NCBI GenBank assembly: GCA_035079385.1
Contig: JAVHKY010000003.1
Location: 8,659,501-8,723,500, forward strand
DNA: 64,000 nt
Direction: 5' to 3'
DNA from: Aspidiotus rigidus
Lineage: Eukaryota > Arthropoda > Insecta > Hemiptera > Diaspididae
Shown here one piece after another: positions 43,786 to 55,395 of this stretch. A program made the translations under genes and the position numbers. The first letter of the stretch is position 1, and each line of letters begins with the position of its first letter. The notes beneath the pieces were generated by a model. That model saw nothing but the letters and a program-made list of their open reading frames with translations. It ran no database searches and was not told the origin of the DNA.

Positions 43786-46171
43786 GGAATTTATGTTGGG
43801 AGAAGATATGACTGACCTGGAGGAGGGCTCGAAGTCACTATGGGATTCTGACCGGTGAGCAGAGTGGGAGGAACAAGACCAGAAAACTGAGATTTTTCTT
43901 AGTCCCCTACCGTTATGTACTTCTCGAAGATGAAAGGTCAAAACAACGATGAAAAAAGTAAACAAATTCGCAACAGAAGGTGTGACGGGAGGCAAAAATT
44001 CGCAAATGATACATTTTATGAGGAGTGTGGGGTTTGAAAGATGTCTGGTTGACCTCTACTGAAAAGAATGTATTGGCAATGAGTTTTTTTTTCGAGTTTA
44101 TTAGAAGTTCTTCCATGATTATTGATCAAAAATAAAATTCGCCTAGTTGTTATTTCTATATTGCTTTATTATACCGAATTCATTTTTTGAGTTTCTTGCT
44201 CCAAAGTGGATGGTTTTATACTGTACCTCATAGGACGAGACGAAAGAGAAACGACTTTCTGCAGATGCGCAAAAAATAAAGATCATCTGTCAACACAGGG
44301 TACACCCGGGCGCCCTCTTACTCTACCATAATATTAATATGATCCCGTTTCAGGGAACTTCCTATGTAGGTCAAGGTCGATCGGGATCAGACATCGAGAT
44401 TGTTGAGAAAACAAAGGAAAGGAAATGAAGGTTTTTTTCCTCTTTTACTACATTTGGATAATTCACCCTCCAATCTTCGAGAATGGCCACTCTAGATGCC
44501 TTATGGTGGCTTTTACTAATACTCATTTGCCTTATGTTCATGTGCTCCACTCCATGACTCAAAACCATCAAGAATCAGGCTCAATCATTTGTGCTATTGA
44601 ATTTTTAGTTGGGGCTGGTCTCCGTTCCTTCCTTTTATTAGAGGAGGGCTGTGGACGAGCAAGATTCTTAGCCTGGAGACGGGTTGAATCGTTTGTGTTG
44701 CTGTTGTTTTCGTTTGTGTAAATCTCCTTCTCCTCAACCCTTAGGAGAGGATATGAAAATTCGGATACTTGATAAATTTTTGGGAGAAAAGTGGATGGAA
44801 TTGTTCGTGCTACAATTGTGCCAGCATCTTTGCCCTCCTTTCATTGTCTTCCGTTGTAAGCTCACGGTGAGAGATCGGTTGAGGTCTGGTGTCTAATCAG
44901 AGCTGGAAAATGTAAAGAAATGTTTGTTTTGTTACGAAGAAGCTCGTCTTTTGTCGTCGAAGTTCGATTACAGCCCCGGGTATAGTCGAAGCGAGCAAAT
45001 GTGCGGAAATTCTCGTTGTAATCGGCGATGGAGAAAATATTGCCGCGAAACCTCGTCCTCTGTTCCAAGCTCAAGGGGAGAAATTGGTGCTACTGCAGTC
45101 TGCGGTCCACCGGAAAAATGTGGTGGAATTAAGTTCCATCGGTGTACGGCTTATCTGAAAAATTTTACCGCGACCTGCCTCATCATTCAAACGAACACGA
45201 AGGCCTAACCTAATCACAGCTCTCATCGAGTTTCACTTTCGCGTCAAAGTTGACTGGATATGTGCCCCCGTATCAGGTGGTTATTTACAAGGTAGTGCTA
45301 GAACCGAGACCGTTTGGGCATCTGTGGGCAGGCTACTTGTCCGAGTGAATCACGGATCCTGAAGCGAATTTGCGTTGGATTATGGAAAAACGTTTCTCTG
45401 TCGCGACGTTTAACCCGAAGATACTTTTAATGTTCACCGATACACCGGCCATGGTTTCTTTGATTGGAAACTTCTACTTCACCAAGCGCAGATTGGGCAG
45501 TAACAAACCTCTGTAGCCACCTCGACAATATTTCCTTTTTTCTGCGAACCTTAACTCGTAAATTCGGTAGACCTCGTACTTTGAATTGGTAGACTGTGTA
45601 GTATCCAACTTCACCATCGGGAGACCGCCTTATGCTGTAGCACTGCGTCAAAACGGGCAAATGTGCTTGAGAAGACAATGCGAATTCACGAAGGGTGTTG
45701 TCAACTTGTGGCAAGAAATTAGCTTTGCTCCCTGCTCAAATTAGAGAGGCATAGTGTACGGAAATTCTCGTTGTTCTAAGCGAAAGAGTGTGAGTCAAGT
45801 GAGATGTCGGAAAACTCACTTTCCTTGTTCAAAATAATGAGAAATTGTTATAACTTTGCCCTCTTTGATATGAACAAAGGGCGAAGCTGAATATTCTTGC
45901 TGTGAATTTACGATGCAAGAGAATTTCTAGGTGAATTTACCTTCTCCCGCCTATCGTTTTCGAAAATATTTGGGGTCCTGTCCGGGGCAGAGTTGATTTC
46001 TCGCCGCGAGTTCATAACGAAAGAAGAGTTTCTTCGTAAACTTATATTTTCCCACCTAATACAGCTGGAGTATTCGGACCCTCACTCCTCGGCCCGGCCG
46101 CTTCTTCGTCTAGTTCTGCCCATACGAGAAACCAAGAGATTAGATTGAAGTTATCGGGTGGGTTGAAATTT
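43786..46171 (-). other. Non-coding DNA with one unrecognised open frame
   Basis: No supported gene. A 95-codon minus-strand frame (45427-45714) has protein-like composition (SIRRSPDGEVGYYTVYQF then a basic stretch KVRRKKEIL) but no family I recognise, no splice context and no neighbours to interpret it. Confidence 0.35.
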
Positions 46172-46402
46172 TAACAGGGAACCTGTTTTATCGGAGGGTA
46201 TTTTGGAGAAAAATGACGGGTGCCGACCGCCGGGCGCCGGGAGGCAAAACGTGGGACTTGGAAAAATTTTTACCTCCGGGCTACGTATAATAGGAGGGGG
46301 ACTTGGAGAAATTTCTTCCTCCGAGCTATATAATTATGATACAAGGTGTTTCAGGCTAGTTTAGTATAATTACTGTATATTAAGCCTCGTTAGTATAAGC
46401 CT

Positions 46403-46406
<4 letters not shown>
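46172..46406. repeat. Hairpin-family repeat, left part (split by two insertions)
   Basis: Starts AACAGG-GAA-CCTGT-TTTATCGGAGG, then GGGACTTGG units. It continues at 49657-49798 and ends around 51333-51400 with CCCATAAAACAGGATCTCTGTT. RTE and piggyBac-like insertions separate the three parts. Confidence 0.7.
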
Positions 46407-46478
<72 letters not shown>

Positions 46479-46517
46479 TAGCCTTTATTATAATTATACA
46501 ACCGAAAAAATTATAAG

Positions 46518-48570
46518 TTACATTACATTTTTTTGACCCGTGTGCCGGGCATAGGCCTCCCTCAGCCTGTACCACTCATGCCTGTCGTAAGCCACTCTAT
46601 GGTATATCTTGTTCCCTCCCAAGAATTTTATTATGTCGTCGTCCCACCTGATTTTTTGTTTTCCTTTTTTCCTCCCTTCCTTCAAAAACCAATTTTTAAT
46701 TTTGTAAGTCCATCGCTCTTCGTTCTGCCTTGATATGTGACCAGCCCAATCCCATTTAATCCTTTTTGCTGCATTATAAAAAGTCATTTCTATTTTTCAT
46801 TTTTTTATGTATTTTTATCATACTTATTTTGTCTTTTAGTTTTATACCCATTATTGACCTTTCCATTGCGTTTTGCGTCGTTCTTATTTTTTGTTCGTCT
46901 TTCTTTGTTGTAGCCCAAGTCTGTGCACCGTAGGTAACTGTTGGTAGCACGCAGCTATTCATTATTTTTATTTTATCATTTATTGGGAAAGGGCCTTTCA
47001 TTATGTGTTTTAAAGACCAAAATTTCTTCCAGGCAAGGGTTATTCTACGTTCAATCTCCTCTGTAGTTCTCTCTTCCATCTCTATGTTTTGTCCCAAGTA
47101 TATGATTTTATTTACCTCTTCTATCTCCTGTTTATCTATCATTATTTTTGTTTTATCATTCCCTTTACTTAATATTTTTGTTTTGTTAATATTCATATTT
47201 AACCCTTTCTTTTTTCCTTCTTCGTTTAGTGTTTGGATCATTTCATTTAATTCTTGTTTTGATTTTGCTATGAGGATTACATCGTCAGCATACCTTAAAT
47301 TGTTCAAATATTTGCCATTTATGTTAATCCCTTTCCCCACCCAATTCATCTCTCTAAAAACGCTCTCTAAAACACAGTTGAATAACAAAGCCGATAAGGG
47401 GTCACCCTGTCTTACTCCTTTCTTTATTCTGAAATATTTCCCCGTCTTATCTGTTTTAACTCTAGCCTCTAATTTTCGGTACATCTCTTTTATTATTTCC
47501 ATATATCTTACTTCAACACCATGTTCCTCCAGCGACTTCATTACACAGTCATGTTTTACCGAGTCGAATGCCTTTGTATAGTCTATAAAAGCTAGGTATA
47601 GTTCTCTATTATATTCTATGCACTTCTCTATCGTTTGGTTTATTACAAATAAGTTGTCTATTGTAGAAAAATTCCTTCTAAAACCAGCTTGTTCCATCGG
47701 TTGTTGGGTTTCCAATATATTCCTTATTCTATTGGTAATTACTTTTGCAAAAACTTTTGCAGGAGCAGATCCTAGGCTTAGGGGTCTATAATTTTCGATA
47801 TTGTGTATATCTCCTTTTTTATATAGTATTATTATATCTGTCAAGCACCAATCTTTTGGAATCTTTATTTCCTGTATTATTAGATTGTATAATTCTGCTA
47901 GGTATTTTATAATGATTTTTCCTCCATATTTAATATGCTCATTCAAGATATTATCAGACCCTGTTGCCTTCTCACTTTTTAATCCTTTCACCACTTGTTC
48001 TACTTCTTCCTCTGTGATATGTGGGATATTAGGTGGGTTTTCTCTCATTTCTGAATTTTCTAAATCATTGTCAGGATCTTCGTACAATTGTTGATAGAAT
48101 TCTGTGGCTATATTATTTATTCCTATTCTGTCATAGATTTTTGTTCCCTTCTTGTCTTTAAGATATGATATCCAGTTCTTTCCTATAAGTAGATTTTTCC
48201 TTATCTTCTTCGTACTCCCTGTATTTTCTAATACTTCGCTTATCATTTTATTTCTTTTTTGATCATTGTATGTTCTCAGTTTCCTTTTGATTATCTTACA
48301 CACTAGGTTTAGCTCTATTCTCTCTTTCTTAGTTGTTGTGTTTTTCCTTTTTATCTCTTCTCTTTTCCTAATTAACTCTGTTATTTCTTTTGGCAGACCT
48401 TCTTTTTCTTTATCATTACTATCTCTTTCCTTGATTGCTTTTTCTGACGCTCTTTTCATCCATTTATTTATTGTTGAGTTCATATTTTCTATTGTTAGCT
48501 CTATTTCTTGTTCCTTTTCTGATTCCTCACTCAGCTTTTTAATATAATTGCTCGTCCTTTTTTTCTAATC
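46518..48570 (-). pseudogene. RTE LINE reverse transcriptase and C-terminal domain
   Basis: The main frame (46774-48483, 569 codons) has the RTE RT: DWCLTDIIILYKKGD, ENYRPLSLGS, motif A LAFIDYTKAFDSV (residues 298-309), motif B KGVRQGDPLS (355-364), catalytic RYADDVILIA (YADD about 397-400) and a thumb with YLGQNIEM. This enzyme primes element RNA copying at the nicked target. The C-terminal RTE domain (WDWAGHISRQ..RWTYKIKNW, RWDDDI) lies in another frame (46518-46787), so one frameshift occurs near 46785. The N-terminal linker before the first ATG is open back to about 48565. Catalytic residues are intact, so disruption is recent or due to sequencing. Confidence 0.93.
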
Positions 48571-49643
48571 TTTGCTGGTTCTTATTGCTTGTTGCATATC
48601 GCCATCTATTGAGAGTTATTTTACACTTTATCATTCTATGATCAGATTGGTGATTAATTCCACCTACCACATCAAAATCTTCTATCTCATTTGCCTGAAT
48701 CGGTGCTAACATATAATCAATTTGAGTTTTATACTCGCGATTTGGAGAGATCCAAGTCCACATCTTTCCTTTTCTCTTTTTAAATAGTGTGTTAATAACT
48801 TTTAAGTTCGTGTTCTTGACAAAATCTAATCAATTTCCACCCTCTTTTATTTCTTTCTCCATAATTATATTTTCCCATCGTACTTTCTTCACCTTCCCTT
48901 CTTTTTCCCACTTGACTATTAAAGTCCCCCATGATCAGTAGTTTACTTTTTTTGTTTACTTTTTGCTCTTTTATTACCTCGCTCAGTTTTTCATAGAATT
49001 CATCACTTATACATTCTTCTGCTGAAGATGTGGGTGCATAAACTTGAATTATTGTAATTATATTGTCTTTTCCTAGATCAACTTTGATTGTTGCTAGTCT
49101 ATCGTTTATACCTTTGAATATTGATACTTTTTCTTTCCATTCTTTCCCAATTATAAATCCCACCCCTTTTTGGCCTTTATCAATTCCTATGTAGCAGAAT
49201 AGGTTCCCGTTCTTTGTTTCAATAATTTTTTCTCCTTCCCTTCTGACTTCGGATACTCCTAGAATATCTATTTTTCTTTCTTTCATTTCTTTCTCTAATT
49301 CTGTTAGATCATCATTATTTTTTAAAGTTCTCACGTTCATCGAGGCTATTTTTATTGCTTTCTCTTTTTTACTATCTCTTCTTGCTAAATTTCTTACTTC
49401 CTCTTGCAAATTCTTATAGTTTTTATCATTTTTTGTTCTTTGTAGGGCTTTTTCATTAGGCAGTAAATTTTCTTTTTTACGTTTGTTTCTACAATTTCCA
49501 TTCCCAGGGCTCATTCTTGTTTCACATCCTATATCTATTTTTAAATCTAAATCTAAATCTAAATTTATTCCTGTACCTGTTCTTCTATTGCTTTTATTTG
49601 TGGCGGAGGGGAGTGGTCTTACGTACCCTTGCGGACCAGGCAT
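48539..49643 (-). pseudogene. RTE LINE endonuclease
   Basis: Start taken as the methionine at 49643 (MPGPQGYVR), the first inside the target duplication. After a 95-residue basic N-terminus with an LDLDLDL run encoded by (AAATCT)n, the exonuclease-endonuclease-phosphatase fold follows: KIASMNVRTL, DILGVSEVRREG (catalytic Glu), GVGFIIG, IIQVYAPTSSA and LLIMGDFNSQVG. The frame breaks near 48810 and resumes at 48539-48763 with MWTWISPNREYKTQIDYM and the catalytic SDHRMI. A second shift near 48565 separates it from the RT. The enzyme nicks target DNA to start insertion. It resembles the endonuclease moiety annotated in some genomes as craniofacial development protein 2-like. Confidence 0.92.
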
Positions 49644-49656
49644 GACTGGGTACAGC

Positions 49657-49798
49657 ATAAGCCTAGTTATACTGTATAATATCCAGCCTAGTATAACGAA
49701 GGCTAAAATTCGAAATTTTTTAGGCTAGTCATCATAGGCCTAGTATAGCATATTAGGCCCAGTATAATGAAGGCTGAAGTTCGAAATTCCTAGTTTAA
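49657..49798. repeat. Hairpin-family repeat, middle part
   Basis: Holds two tandem versions of a CCTAGTATA-GAAGGCTGAAGTTCGAAATT unit, related to 46340-46406. It links the RTE and the piggyBac-like insertions. Confidence 0.55.
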
Positions 49799-51332
49799 CC
49801 CTTAATGTACTGGATTTTGAAATGTCTTAAAATTTGGAATTTTCGCGTAAAATATGATAGATGTATCCCCACATATCCCGAATATCAAAAAAAATTTCAG
49901 TTTCACCCCTTCAATTTTTGTAGAGACCCTATGTGCCAAAAGTGGCACATAGTACGTTACGGTTGTTGAGTGTGAAACATAAATGTCACGTTTTCACGAG
50001 CGGAAAAAGAGTTTTTGCTCATTTTATCACGCCAAAAGTGATTTTCTTTAGAGTTATAGAAGTTCCATTCATTACAACGCCTAATATTAGCTTCATCACG
50101 GTTTTGTATTCTACAATTTTAGTGTCATTCGAACAAAAATACTATTTCTTGCTTGTGTTATTTTTCTGACGACAAACGTTCATATATCCTGAATTTGTAG
50201 TTCAAAATATGTAATTACCCCAAATTAAGTAGGGGTCAGATCGAGCGTTGATATTCTGGAAGCGTTTATATTTATTAAATCTTGTTTCACGGGTTCGTCC
50301 TATGTGCCACTTTTGGCACATACATACGAGATGGTTATACCTTCAACAATGATAATGCTCAACTCTACCTGTTTCATGTTAACTCGTATAAAAAGGGTTC
50401 AGCGCTCTCAATAGCTGCTACCTGTTCACTGTCTTCTCTTTCCTTTCCTTTCCTTTCCTTTCTTTTTTTTTTTTTTTTTTTTTTTTTACAAACGGTGGTG
50501 GAGTTCCCGTCAGCTGATCTTTCTTTATTTATTCAAAATCGCGATAACGAAAAATAAGACACGACCGAAAACAAATTTCACCTACGAGCATGCAGAAAAA
50601 GCAGTCCCAGATACGAGCACGTAAAAATAGAATGACAATTCTGTACCTAAGAGGAGAAATCATGATGATATTTTGACTTTTAGACAAAACTCTGACCTTT
50701 CTGCCATTCTTCTTTTACATTGTATTGAGAACAGGTTAATTGTTTAAAAATCCATATGTTACCTGACCAAAAAAAAAAAAGAGGTTGATAGGAAAAAAAA
50801 ATCAACGTGCGTATTCGGCGTGCCGCCTTCTTTCTGTCCTACAATAGGAAACATCCCTTATACTGTTTTCCTTACCTGTTTGTGACAAAAACGGCACATA
50901 GGACGATACGGACCTTTTCCAACTATTATGATAGATTTTGAAAAAACACCGTGATGTACTATGTGCCATTTCTGGCACGTTCAACTTCAAATGTAATTTT
51001 TATCGACACTAAGAGGAAATTTCTGAGTCTGATTTCAGAAATACGAAGTTGAGACCTTTATCTTTCAATTTTCCATAAGATTAACTTCATTTGAAAGAAT
51101 AATCATGGAGTTTGAGCACTTCAAAAATTTGCATTTTCAATCAAGCAATATCCCTACTTCCGAACGTCATAAATGCCGTATTTATGAATATTTTTTTCTG
51201 AAACTCGTTTTGCTGACGAGGATAAGAATACTGAACACCCTTACGTTATTTTCATCGAAAAATATTGTGTACTTTTGAAAATATGATCGTTTTTTTCGAA
51301 CGTGCCAAATGTGGCACGTAGTACATTAAGGG
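49799..51332. mobile_element. piggyBac-like non-autonomous element
   Basis: Termini CCCTTAATGTACT (49799) and AGTACATTAAGGG (to 51332) are perfect inverted repeats. The left flank is TTAA and the right ATAA, consistent with a TTAA site with one later change. The interior carries about five copies of a palindrome of the form GTGCCA-N4-TGGCAC (near 49933, 50304, 50958, 51302 and a weaker one at 50886). It has no transposase frame, and carries a (TTTCC)n/poly-T tract at 50438-50487. Confidence 0.75.
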
Positions 51333-51400
51333 ATAACGAAGGCTCAAGCTATTCAGGAATGAGAATACACAATAGTGATGCCCATAAAACAGGATCTCTG
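51333..51400. repeat. Hairpin-family repeat, right part
   Basis: ATAACGAAGGCT continues the unit interrupted at 49798, then CCCATAAAACAGGATCTCTGTT forms the degraded right hairpin of the repeat begun at 46172. Confidence 0.6.
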
Positions 51401-51866
51401 TTTGCCTCAATTAACAAGGTTAATGAAAGCAACCCCGAGCGGCTCACCAAGTAGGATGCGAGTTTTTTTTTCTAAGCTCGAGGTCATGGTCGTATGGACG
51501 CCCGGACGAAAATCCAGGGAATAAGACGTAAAGTTCAAAAAATAAAAAATTTAAGTTATTGGCAGGTAACTTGAGCTATCAATTTGTACACGAGTAAATC
51601 ATCAAGTTTCATAAGACGAGAGTTCTGCAGAGCGATCAAAGCACTTTTCGAGATGTTCTCGTCAGATTTTCGTTGTGACGCACGCCCATGAAATATTCTA
51701 AGAACGATGTCTTTATCTGAGTTATTCTTTTCTACAGATAAGAAAAGAGGATATTAGGAGGTCTTCCCCCTCCCCTCGTAAAACTCACGCTATCACGAAA
51801 TCGAAGTTTAATTCGGGGTGTGCATATTGTAGGTGCGCTAGCGTCGCCCATGTAAAATTATATCTA
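51401..51866. other. No recognised feature
   Basis: Short stretch of ordinary intron DNA. Confidence 0.45.
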
Positions 51867-52602
51867 CACTAGCAAGTCCAGCGCGCCTACGGCGCGCCTC
51901 TTAGTTTTTTGTTTTTTCATTTTGATCTTATTCGAGAGCGCTATATAAACAGGATTCTTCCATACAACCTTTTTTTTTTTTTCTTTCTTTATCGTTTCCT
52001 GAGTCTTCCAAATTGTTCTCTGCCTCAGTATCACACTCTTCCAGTTTTCCCTCTCTTCCTATTCTTCTTTTTCAGTCCTCTGCATCCATCTCCTCCAATT
52101 ATCCATATGGTGATAATTGATTCTACGTGTCATCCTCTAATCTACAAATTAATGGAAGAAAAACGTTTCGATTCTAAGATTAGTTCATTCATTTCCCTTT
52201 TTCTCTTTCACTTTTTTTCTACATAAGATTTTTTTTGAAATCTTGTGTGATTATATGTTGACAGTATAATTTGTTACTACAGTCGTTCCAATTTTCAGCG
52301 ATGATTATTTCTTTGACCTCTCTTTTTTATATGGAAATAATGTAACTCCTCCTATTTTCGAGTTGATTTAGTTGAGACTTTGAAAATCCCTTCCTTCATT
52401 TACCTTAATTAGAAAAAAATTTCTCAAGGCCCTCAATTTATTCCTTCGAGTCCACCCACCTCCAACTAACAGTTATTCTTGACATCGAGTCCTGATTTTT
52501 GTAATTCACTATTCTCTAGGGATTCTTCTGTTAAATCCTGATGATGTTAAGAGCATCTCCAGTTTTTTATGATGTCAACTACCTAACCTAAATCGAGGTT
52601 CA

Positions 52603-53130
52603 ATAGGAAACCTATTCCATAGGGGGAGGGATTTTTGAAAATTTTGGTGTCTCGCCATCATTTACCTAGAACGATGGTTGATATTTTTCCAAGTCCTTTT
52701 CCTGTCATATATATATCTTGAAAGTTGAAATTCTTCCATGTTCCTCTCTTTAAAAATATAGCTTAGAAGTTGAAAGTTTTTAAAGTTATCAACTTATATA
52801 ATTGCATAGGTCGATGTACAAAATGCGTTTTCAATTTCAACTCCTCTGATGGTTCAATTTTTTCCAAGTTCCTCTCCTGTCATACATAGCTCAATTCCCA
52901 ATATTAAAAATCTTTTCAAATCTGACTCCTTTGATGTGGAAAATTTTTCCTATCCCTTATCTATCATAATAGAGCTCAAATGTCTCAATTTTTCCGAGTC
53001 CCTCCTGCTATAGTTGGCTTAATTATCAAAATTTTATCAAATCTAATTCCTCTTTTTGGAACCCCTCCAATTTTGAATTCAATTCTCAATGTCAAAACCA
53101 ATCCGTCCCATAGAAGAGGATGTGGGAATT
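52603..53130. repeat. Hairpin-family repeat, diverged copy
   Basis: Starts ATAGG-AAA-CCTAT then TCCATAGGGGGAGGG; the interior has CATATATATCTTGAAAGTTGAAATT units; the right end has CCCATAGAAGAGGATGTGGG in place of the family hairpin. The stem differs from other copies on both sides yet still pairs. Confidence 0.65.
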
Positions 53131-53230
53131 CCTTATTCAACTTTATTAAACATGTGATTGTTTTCTATTACAGCCTTCAATTGAACTTCTTTTGGTTGAA
53201 TCCTAGAAATCTGATTGGAAGCTTCATTAC

Positions 53231-53460
53231 AATCCTTACTATCTTATATACAGATAATCTGAGAATCTATCACCTTTTTTCTTGTTCTACTCTTCAAAAT
53301 CCACATACTTCCTACAAAGTATTCTCTCAATTATCCTCTGACCTGTGTAATCATTTCCAACACAGTTTCCAACTCTCGCAACTACCTGTGTTAGTCAGTT
53401 CCATTTTCCAAATATTTCAGTTGCTTTTCTTCTTCTACTTCTTACAATGGAAGTGATTTT
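53231..53460 (+). pseudogene. LINE 3'-end coding remnant, copy 1
   Basis: In the frame around 53250, YTDNLRIYHLFSCSTLQN followed by a degenerate tail matches copy 2 at 54250. It represents the cysteine/histidine region after the RT or RNase H of Jockey/I-type LINEs. No catalytic core is present. Confidence 0.5.
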
Positions 53461-54249
53461 TGATTCAAAAAGTTGATATTGATAAGGGATCATCATATTT
53501 TGGTGACTACTACTTTCTATTTTGCCTTCCTTCATTAGATACTTTCCATCATTATGTGGACATTTTGACGTCATTAGAACTTTTTGCCAAATTAATTATC
53601 CTTCAATTTGCAAAGTGCTAAATTGTATCGGATAAAATGAGGTATGAAGTGCAAAGAGAAGGTCGTTACCGTTATAATATTAGGCTTTAGCTATTTTTTA
53701 GCTTAATTGTATCGGGTAAATTAGGTATGTGATGGATTTCATCTAAAGCCTTCCTCTAGGGAACTGAAGTATGTTTTATGCGCTACTTTTATTCCATTCT
53801 TCAGGGTTTTCCGAAACTCTTTATACTTGTTGATATTATTTATGGTAATATTCTTTTTCAACTTTCGTTGTGCCCTTTTCTTAGAATCGTACCCCTACTT
53901 TTCCTGAATACATCCCTCTCAATTTCTCACATGATGTGTCTATAGTTGGAATTCTGATTAGGTTTAAGTTCACACTTTTCTACGCTCATCTGTACAAAAC
54001 GTATCTTTTATTTGATTCTCAGTTCACATCGGTTGCCCTCAATATGATCAAACTGATTGCGCGCCTAAAAACTACACCCTTTCACCCAAAATTAAGGACC
54101 TCACCTTGTAACTACGTACTTACGACCATAAAAACTTTCATTATTTCTTAATCCTAGCTTAATTCTTGTATCACTCACATAAAAAAACAACCCTGCAACA
54201 AACTTGAATCATTAAAAGTTAACCTATCCTCAGTCTTCATCGAACAGAA

Positions 54250-54545
54250 ATTCCCACCATAAAGAAATTATTTTCACTCGATATAGAATTGGTCACTCTC
54301 AACTTGAATATTCTCATCTCCTCCTGGGTTTCCATGCTCTACCTTCATATAAATCTTATTATGCAGATAATCTGACGATTTATCATCTTTTTTCCTGTCC
54401 TACTCTCCAAAATCAATGTACTTCCCACAATATAATCTCAGTCTCATCCTCTGTCCCATGTAATCATTCCCAAAACGGTTTCCAACTCCCGCAACTACCT
54501 ATGGTACTCAATTACTCCAACTTATACATATCCATTTTCTTTCTC
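54250..54545 (+). pseudogene. LINE 3'-end coding remnant, copy 2
   Basis: The + strand reads FTRYRIGHSQLEYSHLLLG, a short gap, then ADNLTIYHLFSCPTLQ. The R-x-R-I-G-H-S-x-L-x-x-S-H-L-L-L-G signature and the following L-T-I-x-H-x-L-x-x-C-P-x-L match the C-terminal end of Jockey/I-superfamily LINE ORF2. It shares about 170 bp with copy 1. The flanks carry repeat DNA and no RT core. Confidence 0.62.
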
Positions 54546-55395
54546 CTGCCTTAAAATTTGAGTACCACCATCTGACACGATTGCTACCTCTTCTTCCAAT
54601 CATCTTCCCTATCCTCACGTTCTTTTCGTTTGTTTCTCACTCCACTCCAGTTATTCTTATTCTCCAATACCCTTTGTATGCTCCGTTGATCACTTTTCTT
54701 GTTTTTATTCGAAATTTATTTGTGGATCAGTGTGTCAAGAACGTGTATTCAAGTAGTGTATACCTTGATAAAGAAAAAAAAAAAAAAAAAAACTATCAAT
54801 TAACTCGAGAACTATCAAGTAGAATTGAACTTCAAATAAGTATGCTCCTACTTTTTCATGATTATATTATACTCTTCCAATAATGGTAATTGACGTTCAA
54901 AATTTATTTGAGGATCAGTGTGTCAGGAACGTGTAAAATAAATCCAGTACCCTTTGGATACTCCGTTGATCACTTTTCTTCTTTTTATTCAAAATTTATT
55001 TGAGAATCAGTGTGTCAAGGTATTCTGGTAGTGTCAATAACTCCAGAACTATCAAGTAGAATAGAACTTTAACGATAAATAATTATAATCTTGTTACAGT
55101 ATGATAATTGACGTCGGATGCGATAACAGGAAAATGGAGAACTTTTACACGCACGTTTGTGATAATGAATGGTTGCACTTAAATAACCAATAATTAATTT
55201 TCTATTTTCTATTTTGCCTGTTAACCTTCAGTCGCTGTGACGTCATTAGAATTTCACGAATATTTTTTCTTATAATTTGCTAGGCAATTCATATATATAG
55301 TAATAGAATACACGCGTTAGCTATTTTTTAGCTAAATTGTATCGGGCAAATCAGGAATGAGAGGCAAAGGGTCATTTAGCTTTTTAGTATATTAG

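Larger units (their letters stand above)
46407..49656 (-). mobile_element. Full-length RTE-clade LINE, 3.25 kb
   Basis: The 13-bp sequence ATAAGCCTAGTTA flanks the element exactly (46394-46406 and 49657-49669). The 3' end on the minus strand is a short UTR plus a trinucleotide tail, seen as (ATA)n at 46407-46478, as RTE elements have. Length and domain order (apurinic-type endonuclease, RT, short C-terminal domain) also fit RTE. Three frameshifts make the copy non-autonomous as sequenced. Confidence 0.93.
51867..55395. mobile_element. Possible Helitron-like non-autonomous material
   Basis: TCTACACTAGCAAGTCC then the palindrome GCGCGCCTACGGCGCGC (51879-51895) resembles insect Helitron 5' ends. 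A GACGTCATTAGAA..TTAGCTATTTTTTAGCT..ATTGTATCGGG block occurs twice, at 53566-53740 and 55238-55390, the second ending TAGTATATTAG; these could be two copies of the 3' region. No Rep/helicase coding. Between them are LINE remnants and an approximately 290-bp repeated unit (54657 and 54945, TGGATCAGTGTGTCA). The boundaries are conjectural. Confidence 0.3.

Noticed and set aside
47003..48547. Long + strand hydrophobic frames over the RTE element
   Set aside because: Antisense shadows of the RTE reverse transcriptase.
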